This document shows positions 47,554-58,800 of a stretch of DNA of 64,000 nt, piece after piece. The stretch is from Strongylocentrotus purpuratus (Eukaryota > Echinodermata > Echinoidea > Camarodonta > Strongylocentrotidae). The translations under genes and the position numbers were made by a program. The notes below the pieces were generated by a model. That model was given only the letters and a program-made list of their open reading frames with translations. It made no database searches and was not told the origin of the DNA. Position 1 is the stretch's first letter. Each line of letters opens with the position of its first letter. The stretch lies in NCBI RefSeq assembly GCF_000002235.5, contig NW_022145594.1:15688501-15752500 (forward strand). The letters are read 5' to 3'.

Positions 47554-50500
47554 GTAAGATGTTTCCGTTGTATCGTATTATTCTCGGGATACTAATAAAA
47601 TGTACGAACATACATAATTCGTCGGCTGCCTGCAAGAGGGCCGTGAAAGTTGTCTATTGCCAATGGTAGTATTGGTTATTTGTATTTTTGTATTTATTAA
47701 CATTTATTTCCCTCTCAGCGGTACAATATGAAACAAATTGTTTATATAAATTATATATGTAAGAATGACGTCAACAAAGAGTATACAATATTTAATTCAG
47801 ATAACAGAAGGAGGCGAAAACTCGGAAGTCTACAAATACTTTGTTAATTTATGAAATTAAAATGTCGTTAGAAAATGATAAGGTTAGAATTTGTGTCACT
47901 GCACGAAAAAAGACATATTTCCAAACAACCAGTCTAATTTCATTTGTGACTGATAATCATGCCACCTGCAATCACTGCCATTTTGCGATCATGACAACGT
48001 GTCAAGTGTGGTACATTTGTGTCTCAGATGTCATAGTTTTTTTGAGAAATCTCGCTTGGAATGAAAACTGTATGAATATTTTCTCACCTCCAGTCGAACC
48101 TAGATTGCTTTCCATCACTGACGGTCGGACTGAGAATCGATACAAGTATGGTTCATCTGTGAGCATCACATCTGGGCAAATCCACAACCTAACATGTTCA
48201 GTCCAAGGCGCTAGGCCACCTGCAGAACTAGAGTGGCACATTCCTGAAGAAGTGCAGATTCGACTGGAAGATCAGTATAACGGTGTTAGTGGTGACGCTT
48301 ACACCTCTCAGACAGTTGTTTCTGTTACTCCGTCTAGGAATGATGATGGAAAGATTTTCCGTTGTGTGGCATCGCATCGGGAGCTGGATAATGAGCTTCA
48401 ACTATTCATCCAATTAGATGTTCAAGGTGATTATCTTACTAATGATATCATCCCATGTTCGCCCGGTGTGTGTGTTCTACCTAATAGGTGAATATTCCTC
48501 CCAAATGTCAGGATTTTCGTTAATGGATGAAACATTCAACATCTTCAAAATCATTTCCCACTCTTCACTTCACTAGATCCCATGATGTTCTCACCGATAT
48601 CATACTGTTTTCATATTTTTACAATAGTTCACTTAAGTATCTGTCCTTTCAGTAGCTGACTCCGTATGAAATGTGGGTTCTTCCTTTTTCTACCAACTCA
48701 GTACCGCCAAGTGACCTCGAGCTTACTGCGAATGGATCCATAGCTTCCAATGCAACAGAGACAGGAAGTGTCATTATCTTTGAAGATTCTGCAACATCAT
48801 TCACCTGCAAGAGTGTAGGGTCTCGTCCAAAAGCTCTTATATCGTGGACCATTGGTTCAGAGGACGACCTAGGAAGCACAACATCTACGTCTACGACGAA
48901 TGAGGCCGACCAAGGTCTACGTGACACCAAGTCCACTCTAGAGTTGATTCCAAGGAGGAGGCATCACAATAAACTCCTTCGATGTGTGGCCTGTGCTGGT
49001 ATAAACCAAAGTCACACAGAAGTGAGGGTTATAGTGTCTGGTGAGTATTCGTACTTTGTATGTAATGATCTTCTCTAACTCGAAAGAACTGACCGAATGC
49101 GGTCTTGGACATACTGCAAAACATTTGGACATATATATGTGTACCTGATGTTAAACTATTTAATTCCAATAACCGGGTAAACTCATACCACAGTTTGTCA
49201 ATCATGCAACAATATATCTCAAAAGAGTGAAAAATTTAGAAAATATGTTGTGACATACCTTCGGGACGGCTAAAGCAAATTCCTTTAGATATCAACCGAT
49301 TTGTTCCTGTTGTCAGAATATTTGAGATTCATGGGTCAGTGTTGTTAACATATCATCAGGTTTAATGTCCTGTGTCGGTACATATGATACATGCAAGTCA
49401 ATAATAAAAACAAACTGTGACATAAGGAATGCACTTTGCCTTTCAAGGACCACCGGATCCCCCATACCTAAATGGAACAGACGGATTGCAGGATGGAGTG
49501 TCTTCAAATGTGACTTGCACATCGAACAACGGCTACCCAGCACCGGCTTTCCAATGGTACCTTGGTTCAGAGAACATCACTAAAGATTATAATACACAGT
49601 ATTCGAGGAATATAGATCACCGACTTGATGCCATAAGTGTTTTCAATTTCACACCCACGGTAGACGATCGTGGAAAACTCCTTGTCTGTCAAGTTGTTCA
49701 ACCAAACGCTTCATCCATGAAGTATTGGAGTGTCAGTGAGGTGATTCATGTTCTGTGTAAGTCTGATAAATTTAATCCTGAATCGTTCATCAAGTAGATC
49801 TTATTAGGAGACAAGTAAATTACGTTGCCTCACCGTCATATAGACATTACTACCGTTCACATATTTGGTGTTAGCATCCTGTTTGCTTTGAGCCGGTGAT
49901 TATACGTTTCTATGATTATATTGAACAGGCAAGGTAAGCTTTTTGTTTTACAAACATCACCTGACTCGATTGTCTATCCTTTTACAAAGTTCTGTTTGTG
50001 TTTCAAGAACATTTATGAATTAAACAGATTTGGTTCAGATTAATACCTGAGGAAATATAACTCTATGTTACGATAATAGTGCTAACAGGCTAGTTTTACA
50101 CGATATTGGTAACTATTAAAACATGTATTAACTACGCTAATAAGGAACACCATTTCAAATGTTATTTTCTTGAACCTCGCATTATTGTTTCCTGAACGTA
50201 TTTTGTTCTTTCTAAATACAAACATGTAGATTCTCCTGCTATTGTGGACAACTCTGTTCGTCGGGTTTCCAGTGGTGAACAGAGCGTTGATGCCATTCTT
50301 ACATGTACATCAGATAGCAACCCCCTAGCCTCAATAACCTGGTTCTTGAATGGCAAGGAACTCATAAACGGAACCCGCCATCACATTCACCACAGTCATC
50401 CACAAGAAGATAACTTGGGGTCGAGTATTCTGATTATTGTAAATATTTCGGCAGAAGACGATGGCAACTATACATGTTTGGCTGACACAAGGCTTGGGAG

Positions 50501-51255
50501 CGACAGCGCAACAATAACCTTTTCATATTCTGGTAATCTTCTACAATCAGACCACGGCGCATTTATGTAAAATGTTTATGTCCTATTGTTCAGATTGCCT
50601 GGTACAGTGATGTGCCCATTGTAATCCAAGATAACAAATGAGAACAGTATCATACTGCCACGATTGTTTAACCTATGTATTGAGATGATAACCCAGTTAC
50701 AGGGAGTATCGGCAAATGTTACAGTAGATTACTTTGTCGACCTTTATGACAAAGTCCCTATGCAAATTAATTTGGGATTACAGTTGGGTTAAATATTGTA
50801 AAACTGACTAAAAATTGGGTGAACGTAAAGCGTAGTGTTAGGGTTAGGATTAGGTTTAGGTAAAGGGTTTGGCCCAGGATTTAAAAAGAAAATCGAAAAA
50901 TTAGAGTTCGGTTGGTATACGAAGTGATCGGGTTGTCGCCAAAATATGTGACATACAGTCGTCACTATGACAGTACGATATGAAATTATATCCAAATAAA
51001 TTGTATTGCTTGGATACTTGTTGATTTTCGGGTAACAAATATGTTGTCTCTGTCACTGATACCATCTTTTTTGAAATTTCTCCCAGGGATTCCAGATCCG
51101 CCTTATAAGTCCATCGTCGATCAAAACCAGACGACATCAACTACTCTCTTTATTGCTTGGCAACCTGGAATCGATGGGTTTCAACAAAATATCACTTTGG
51201 AGTATAATACGAGGAAAAATAAATCAAAACAGGATATTTTTGTTTATCGCGATAG

Positions 51256-51296
<41 letters not shown>

Positions 51297-51307
51297 TTTT
51301 AAGATAA
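47154..51307 (+). CDS. Module B3: intact five-Ig gene with truncated FN3
   Basis: Exons: signal/V 47154-47553, Ig2 48094-48426, Ig3 48702-49040, Ig4 49448-49756, Ig5 50230-50532, FN3 piece 51087-51307. It is the only B module with an undamaged signal peptide and V domain. The FN3 exon begins normally, then runs into a (TA)n microsatellite that is read as Tyr-Ile repeats and stops at 51305-51307. No TM or tail exon was found before A4. If the FN3 exon is used as the last exon the product is unanchored. Confidence 0.75.
48094..48426 (+). CDS. B3 Ig2 exon
   Basis: EPRLLSITDGRTENRYKYG start; core LTCSVQGARPPAELEWHIP and FRCVASHREL. The exon starts at acctccag|tc; the open frame upstream of it is intronic. 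Confidence 0.9.
48702..49040 (+). CDS. B3 Ig3 exon
   Basis: PPSDLELTANGSIASNATE start; core FTCKSVGSRPKALISWTIG and LLRCVACAGINQS. Confidence 0.9.
49448..49756 (+). CDS. B3 Ig4 exon
   Basis: GPPDPPYLNGTDGLQDGVS start; core VTCTSNNGYPAPAFQWYLG and LLVCQVVQPN. Confidence 0.9.
50230..50532 (+). CDS. B3 Ig5 exon
   Basis: SPAIVDNSVRRVSSGEQSVD start; core LTCTSDSNPLASITWFLNG and DDGNYTCLADTRLGSD. Confidence 0.9.
51087..51307 (+). CDS. B3 truncated FN3 exon reading into a microsatellite
   Basis: IPDPPYKSIVDQNQTTSTTL then IAWQPGIDGFQQNITLEY, strands A to C of FN3. It is followed by a lysine-rich piece and the (TA)n tract before TAA. Confidence 0.6.
51260..51292. repeat. (TA)n microsatellite
   Basis: About sixteen TA units at the end of the B3 FN3 frame. 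Confidence 0.95.
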
Positions 51308-51470
51308 TTTCTGCCTATAAATTTAAAGATAAGATAATTATTACAGGTCGCCCTGAAGAGCACACTCTCTCGTTTGGATATAGACAAGGTGATATACTTG
51401 TTAATAGATTGTACTTTATTTATTAGGTGATACGTACGTAGACGTATCACCTTTTGATTTCGTCAAGATT

Positions 51471-51510
51471 TTTATTATTTATTTATTTATTTATTTATTT
51501 ATTATTATTC
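51471..51510. repeat. (TTTA)n microsatellite
   Basis: About eight TTTA units just inside the left end of the 2-kb element. Confidence 0.9.
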
Positions 51511-52454
51511 TTCCTCGATTTTGTTCGCAGGATATCTCAAGACTGAATAAAGCCATTGTCATGAAACTTTCAAAGATGATAGATCTTAGTCTAACTTAGA
51601 ACTGCGTGACTTTTCAAAGACTCAAAATTATCGTGACGTCATCTAGACGCCATTTTGTTAAAATCAACTTATGATCATATCTTCATAACGGAAAGCCATT
51701 TCTCATTCATATTTGTCATGATCAAGGTCAATATCCGTCCGGTCAATTTGAGGTCAATATATGCGCGTAAAAATGCGCGTACGCGTAGGTGCGCGCGTAT
51801 ACGCGCGCTAAAAAAATTAAAATGCTCCAAATCATCCCAAATTTTTTTTGCATACGTTTCAGGCCATATAGAGCATTTGACAAAAAATCGCGCTCACGCG
51901 CATGCGCGCGCGTTTTTTGCGCGTACCAGCATTTTGCAACATAGAATCGCCGTATTTTCTCCGTCATCGTATTTTGTACATTTTTCCAAGCATTTTGATA
52001 ATTTGTTCACCTTTTAATAACGCAATGAGCGTCCGTCAAAGTTGACAGCAAGGGCGGATTTGCGTGATCTTTATCCACAATACATGGGCCAAAAAATGCC
52101 TATACAAAATTCATTGTAACTCTTCAGAATAGATAGAAACTCCCAATATTCTTTCATATGTGGATAGATTATGAAATGGAAATATGATTTCATGTCTCAT
52201 TTGACTCTCAATTAACTCATAATGTCATCATAATGGCCTCCAAACTCGAAATTTAAATTTGCATATTATGACGGATGCATATTTTTGGAAAATTGATTGT
52301 ATCTCTGTAAATATTGATTTGTTTTTCTTCCAAATTTTGATATGTTCTAGCTGAGACAATTTTCTACAAATGTAGTGTACATAATTGTCCAGTTTGACAA
52401 AGGTATCATGGCGTATTTTTGCGATTAAAGGAGGCATGTCAATTTTTCACATTT

Positions 52455-53010
52455 TGCGTGTATTGTCTATGGGACATGACTATTTCTCAAAACTGCATTC
52501 TACATTTCCGTCTTTCGCGAGCAACATCTCCGTTTTTTTAACTTTGTTTTCCGTGAGCTTCGGATATGTTGTAGCTGAGACAATGAGCTATCTCCAATGT
52601 GACTTCATTTTTCGATCATATGCCGGGATCATGCTCATATTTTACTTGCAAAGTGGGATTTTAGAATTCCATTTTCGTTTACGTGTAATCGCTATGAGAA
52701 ATGTTTGGGTATATCGGTAACGCACTTGACTTCCGACCTTGAGATCCCGGGTTCGAGTCCGGGTGTCTCCAACAATTTTTTTCTCCACCTTTTTTTTTCC
52801 TTTTGACCTTTCACTGTACCATCTCCTTTGATTATTTAAACACGTAGAATCGCAAATAATGTAATAAACAACCCTATTTACTTTAGTGTTTCCCTTTTTT
52901 CACTTAATCCATTACTTTTTGCGTGTAATCCCTGTGGGAGATAATTTTTTCTCAAATCTGGATTCTACATTCCTGTCTTTTGCGAGCAATATCGCTGTTA
53001 TTTCTGCTTG
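52455..53010. repeat. Direct duplication inside the 2-kb element
   Basis: 52455-52560 and 52920-53010 share, in order, tgcgtgtat/aatc, gggacatgact/gggagataat, tttctcaaa, attctacatt, gcgagcaa and a t-rich end. The tRNA-like segment lies between the copies. Confidence 0.7.
52695..52771 (+). tRNA. tRNA-derived segment (pseudo-tRNA or SINE head)
   Basis: A perfect Pol III B box GGTTCGAGTCC lies at 52750-52760, with an A-box-like TGGGTATATCGG upstream. A cloverleaf can be drawn: five of seven acceptor pairs (TGAGAAA with TGTCTCC), four of five T-arm pairs and a loop with TCC in the anticodon position (glycine type). The anticodon stem pairs at only two of five positions, so a working tRNA is unlikely. 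Confidence 0.6.
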
Positions 53011-54483
53011 GATTTTGTGCTATGTGCTATCTAAATCACCCCTCATTTTTTCAATAAGATGTCAGGATCCCGCTCATGATCATGATCTTCATCATGATTA
53101 TCATGATCATCAATATCATAATGATGATAATCATTTATCAATTACATTTTCATTTCTTTGAATAAGATAAAATCGTCAAAATGTGTTCTTCGTGATATAA
53201 ATTAGAATCAAAGGTGTAACTGGTTACTGCGCAGGGTCAATGGTCATATTTTTTCAATCTATCTTCCCTACATCTAAAATGATCAAGGGGACACAATTTA
53301 AACTTGACATATGGATAGATCTTAATGGATGAAGCATTTCATAAAATAATATGATATCGTATAATGCATTCTTTATTATGTAAACCATTAGCATACGTAT
53401 CACCTAATTCGTCAAAGTGACGAATTAAAGTCTAGTTCATTTAATTTTTGGTATAATACAAATCGTACATACAGTACATTAATGCAAATGATTGAAGCAA
53501 ACAAATTCCAGATGATAATCAGGATAGCTTGACCACTGAGGTTCAAATAATTCAAGAAATAGTACAATCAATATCAGTCATGAAACATAATTCGTAATTC
53601 AATGGAGAAAAGTTATTGCATTTGTGATCAAAGTTATAAAGTATCTAAAAAGAATTGAAAAGAGAATACAATTCTATAATTATAATTCAAAGGTTTGAGT
53701 ATGAAAATGTGTAAACGTATTGCGAAACAATAAGCCGTTTATTTTATGCAGGGCTTGAATGGTGTGAAAGACTGTTTACATTGTATTATGATTTAAGATT
53801 GTATTTATTCAAAGGTGATTTTCTCTTCTTCATTTTAATTTACATATGCATTTAAGCGCCAAATGAGCCTGGTAGGGGAGAAAAACTTCTTTATTCACGC
53901 TCTTCTTTGTTAATACTTCGTTTTTTGTCATTTTACCTTAAATTTGCAATCACGAGCCAAATGAGTTTGGGGAAAAAGATTCAGAGTAGGTTTGGAAGTT
54001 TCGCAGTGATCGAGAATTAACACTGATCGCAAGTGCAAAAGACAGTGTTGACAGTATGGTCAATCCTTTGACTAGACTCAATGTCAACTTATGCCGTCTT
54101 TCATCGAGGATGGGCAGTCCCTTATCTTTGATAATTGTTGGTTATCGTAACTTTCATTCATTTTTTTATTTAGTTAACGAACTGCTTTCTCTGCTAGCCC
54201 TGCTTGTTGGAAACAACGTGAATATATAACATACTTACAAATATAATAAGTACAAATTGAAGACATTAATAGCAAACGCAACAAAGACAAATACAATATT
54301 ATGAATACAATATTGCAAAGTGTAACAAAACATACGGTATAATAAAAACATCTATTTAATACACAATTTCCAAGTTCTGTTTAACGTCGTTGAAATGAAA
54401 ATGAGATAATAAATAGGAGATATTCTGAGGGGATATATTAAGGGAGAGTAAATATGGTTTGTAAAGAAGGATTCAGAGAGAAC

Positions 54484-54486
<3 letters not shown>

Positions 54487-54520
<34 letters not shown>
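54487..54520. repeat. (GA)n microsatellite
   Basis: About sixteen AG units followed by a G-run. Confidence 0.95.
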
Positions 54521-54523
<3 letters not shown>

Positions 54524-55009
54524 GGGGGAGGAGGAAGCGATGGAGAAAAAAGGATTGGGTGGGTATAACAAGAGTTATGAGTCAGCTAAAGTGTATGTCC
54601 TAGAACAGTGTACAAGTAGGGTACAACATACACGGAACATGAGAGAGGGTTAGAAAGCGGGACAGAAAGACAATGAAGATGGGAGAGAGACAAGTAGAAA
54701 AACAGAAATAAAGGATGAAAGAAATATCCTTTATACATGCACATGAATACGTATACAGTTACCCTTTACGCGGTAATGTATCCCAATGGCAAAAAAAAGA
54801 GTTATACAAAAATTGCTTTGAAATATTTGAGTGAAGAGGCTATAGTCTCTGTTCGTTCGGAATTGTAATTATTCCCTTGTTTCGACCATTAAATTTCGTG
54901 TACCACTCTCATCGACATAACACCGTTTCTTGAAGGGAGGCAGTGGTTTTTGATAGTGTTTCGACTGAATATTGGGGTTTCGTGAAAATATTGGGGTTTT
55001 TGGATGCGC

Positions 55010-55225
55010 TTACAGGAACATTTTTGCGATGCTATTATGAAGTCTTTCTAGTCTATCCAAGGATCCAGTGGAAGAGTTTAACCAGACAACATCACTCAAG
55101 TCGAATAATGGCATTACGAGGGAGGTATATATTATTTCAAACTTAATTGTCTGTGCAATTGTCTTAGCCATGAAGTCAGCATGGGACCTATATGACATAT
55201 TTCGTCTAGAAAGACAACTAAGCAT
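55010..55225 (-). mobile_element. LINE reverse-transcriptase C-terminal fragment
   Basis: The minus strand encodes IYTSLVMPLFDLSDVVWLNS followed by LDRLERLHNSIAKMF. This is the usual pattern downstream of the non-LTR reverse-transcriptase core (YxSLVxPxFDYCxxVW...L..LxxLQNxAxR). Only this end survives, and its copy before A3 is more degraded. Confidence 0.65.
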
Positions 55226-55531
55226 TTAAAATCGTGTTATTAAGTGACTGAAACACGATTATATGCACCATCATAAATTAGCAGCTTCTGGAACATTAAA
55301 ATCCTATGGAAAAAATATCCGTAAGTTGGTTTACGCTTTCTAGTTTAGAAATAGTAGGACAGAAATACGTTTCTTCCTGTTTATGTTTATTATTGGAACT
55401 TTTTAATAGTGAATGAAAACACGGATAAGTTTAGGTATTCATACGCACCATATACACATTCCAACAATGACGTCAAGAGCATAAATCAAACTTTTGCAAT
55501 AAATGTTCAAATCGGAAGTAATTTAGTCACA

Positions 55532-55680
55532 ATGTCTGAAGTGGAAGAGCGCCCTTCTTGTTAAAACATTTACAACATACACAATGTCATTTCAAGCTGA
55601 TGGCTTGGTGAAGTTTGTGAAACTGAATCGGTGTCAGAAGAGCACAATGATATTTGTTTCAATTCAAACGCTATAAATCA
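55532..55680 (+). promoter_or_regulatory. A4 conserved promoter block with TATA box
   Basis: It starts gtctgaagtggaagagcgcc. The motif cgctataaatcac (TATAAAT at 55672-55678) lies about 125 bp before the ATG, the same layout as A3. Confidence 0.6.
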
Positions 55681-55802
55681 CTAACTTTCAAAGCATGGTA
55701 TATTAGTTCAAAAGCTTATCTGCCTGCATTCATAGTCACCGAAAGTGTGTGGTATGAGCTCGTCAAATAGAATTTCGACTGACGTGATTCGATTGCTGAA
55801 TA

Positions 55803-55860
55803 ATGTTGCCGATTTGTACAGAAGTTCTTCTTTTTCTCATCGTTATAATATCCAAATCTG
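55803..55860 (+). CDS. A4 signal-peptide exon
   Basis: MLPICTEVLLFLIVIISKS plus a split glycine codon; donor gtaagt. It aligns end to end with A2. Confidence 0.85.
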
Positions 55861-58800
55861 GTAAGTTTTATTTCGTGTTAACTTGATAAAAGTCGTTGGT
55901 ACTCAGCTAATACGGAGAATTAGAGAGGTGTAAATAAATCAATACACTAACCGTTAGTATTTGCATTCATGTTTTGAAATTGTTGTCTGTCTCATTATCC
56001 ACTTGTATTATTTTGCTCTCTTTATTGTTTGGTGGAAGTAAACAGATAGATTAAAACAACTATGAAATCACGACGATTGTATAGCAATTATGATCATGGG
56101 CAACACACATGATAGTAAAGCTAAACTAACAAAATAATGTGACCAACTCCAATCTTTGTCGTGCATCCTGTTAACATAGTAATAGCTATCTACGCTAAGT
56201 CGTATTGAAAGCTACTTGGGCAAAATAAAATAATATACTGGTAATATTTAACCATTTTATGCCATCGTAAAGTGTTTAACAGAGGCACCCTCCTTATCAG
56301 TAAATTCGCATTTAATTTTCTGAATACGTCCATTGCAAAATCTTTGTCGTGCATCCTGTTAAAATAAATGTATAGACCAGTTCTGGTCATGTGATTGCTT
56401 CCTCAGCACTACATACTTATTTATGAATCCTGCTGAGTATCGTCATATAAGTAGGAGTTGCATTGTGAAAAAACGTTGTTGAATCGATCAGAAAAGATTG
56501 ATCATCTAGCATATAAGTATTGGTGTGTACTGCAAGGTTCTGGAATCATCAAAATGATAAGAAATTTTGCCCAGTCTTGTTAAAAATACAAACACTGTAC
56601 ACATAAACATGCATATGGGACTACACGATACCTATCTAGTCCGGATATATATAATAATTTACAAAATATATCAATTAGTAGGCGGTTTCCCGGCACATTT
56701 GTATCATCACATATTAGTTAAAACATATTATTTCACATGATTGGTAATAAGAGCCTCCATTTACATTTTTTTGAGAGGAGGGGGTTTCTATACCTTTAAC
56801 AGTGGTTGCTTTCTACGCCAGGTACGTATTGAGAGTTCTTTGGGCAAATTAAATGATATACTGGTAACCTCTGACCATTGTATTTTATCGTAAATGTGTT
56901 TAGCAGTGACACCCTCCCAATCAGTAAATTCGCATTTCATTTTATGAATACGTCCACCCCCCCCCCCTCTTCCACCAACCATTCCCATGCCCTTTCAGTG
57001 GGTGGCATTGCGCTACGTTACTATTTGATGCATACTATTAGTAATGTATTAGGTATCTTTCCTATGGAAACTCGTTTTTTGTTCACCCATGCAGGATACC
57101 ATGCTTTTGAAGTGTCTATTCAGACATTCAATTCTCTTCCAGTCATTGGGAAAGACTTCACGATGGTATGTACCTTCACACCGAAGAGGCAATATCGGCG
57201 GCTAATTTGGGCAAAGGGTGACAACATCGTGGTTGCCTCTCACGTTTGTTTGCCGTTTTCAGTTTGTACAGTGGTTACCGTTCCTGGCCTATCGAAGCTC
57301 AGTTTTTTGGCAGACACTGGCAGTGGAAATTTAACGTTAAAGAAACTTGACAGAAATGATAGCGACAATTACCTGTGCACAGTAAAGAGTGCATATGGGG
57401 TGGAGAATCAAGGATCAGATACCATTCACGTGACACCATTGTCACCAGGTATGCTATTGTAATGAATTTTCACAAGAAAACTCAAGGATATTTATGATGA
57501 TATTATGACGATATATGAGTGTACTTTTGATTAAAATCTTAACCAAACCCCCTTTTTCCTGTATTTTATTATATTAATACCACTATGGGAAGCTTGCAAC
57601 CAATTGAAAGTTGCACATTTTCACATTTTATTAACAGGAAAGTAATTGACTTGATACATGCCTATTATATCATTATTTTAAGAAATGTCCTGATAATACC
57701 AGCACAATTTTAGTTTGTGAAATACTGAGGGTTTGCTAGTTGTACGGGGAGCAGGGAATTAACTACGATAATATACAAAGACAATATTTGTGGATGTATT
57801 TTTATTTGGCAACAAGTTTAACAACTGAATATCTAAATCAATGGTTCATAACATTACTTTTGAAGGAACTGTGTCAATTGTAGGTTATGTTCTATTGCCT
57901 AACTTTGAAGTGGAATCTTGGAAAAGCTGTTTTAGAGTAAATTAATGGTTCCATCTCAAGGAAGTAGACTGTTAGATTAGAGAAGTTTAATTTAAAGCGA
58001 CATTTATTGATCGTGACTATTTCCCTTTATGTCACCAGCTCCGCCAAATAGGATACTTATCACGGACGAGAGATCGGGCGGTTATTACACTAACAACGCC
58101 GATATGACGGTAACTGCTGGAGAGCTGTATACCATCACATGTGTAGCATTTGGGGCAAGGCCTCCTGCAATACTGGAATGGCGTATACCAGATGACGTAA
58201 CTGTTGTTCTTCAAAACCAGTCTGATGTCGCACAAAGCAACAGCTTTATCTCTCGGAAGGCAATTACAATCACGCCCTCTACAAATGCTCGAGGAAAGAA
58301 TCTCCGCTGCGTGGCATCACATCCTGAATTACCAAGCAGCCGTCAGAGTTCAGTTTACCTAAAAGTTCAAGGTAAGGAATACATTTACACAAGTACAACG
58401 CGTATTCATTTTTTCACAGCCTGGCAGTTTATTTTTTAAATCACAATTTACATCAATGTCAGTAAAGTGAGTCCACGTCTTCCTGTGTTTACCTTGTATC
58501 AACTGCCACTCAGATATTAAATACTAAATCGTCTCTTTTGCTTTGGATATTTGTACTTTTACTGCTCTTATAGAAACATATTTTGTTATCGCTCCTAGAA
58601 GAAATGTTTATGTTGCCTTATATTTTGTTTCTGTCATGAAGCTCAACTGACCATCATGCTCTCTTCTACAACTGGAGATAACAAGCACATTTAGCGTTTC
58701 TTACACGACTTTGAAATATGATTTCACGTTCTCCCCTTCTCTTTGTCTCTTTTATATAGTTCTACCATCTAGTATGTTGATTTTTCCAAGTGGAAATAAC

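Larger units (their letters stand above)
51423..53407. mobile_element. 2-kb non-autonomous element with terminal hairpins and a tRNA-like segment
   Basis: TTAGGTGATACGTA at 51423-51436 is inverted exactly at 53394-53407. The left end also forms a hairpin with an 11-bp stem (AGGTGATACGT). The right end is followed by a 9-bp-stem hairpin (AATTCGTCA). The interior has a (TTTA)n tract, a CpG-rich palindromic zone (51760-51920), a duplicated block (52455-52560 and 52920-53010) and a tRNA-like piece. No protein was recognised. Confidence 0.7.
53408..55531. other. Spacer before A4
   Basis: No intact gene. From about 53930 it parallels the B2-A3 spacer. It includes a (GA)n tract and a LINE remnant. 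Confidence 0.6.

Noticed and set aside
50834..50870. TTAGGG-like run suggesting telomeric repeat
   Set aside because: Only a few irregular units (ttagggttaggattaggtttagg); too short and degenerate for a telomere or an internal telomeric array.
52695..52771. Functional glycine tRNA gene
   Set aside because: The anticodon stem pairs at only two of five positions and the acceptor has two mismatches; it also lies inside a repeat element.
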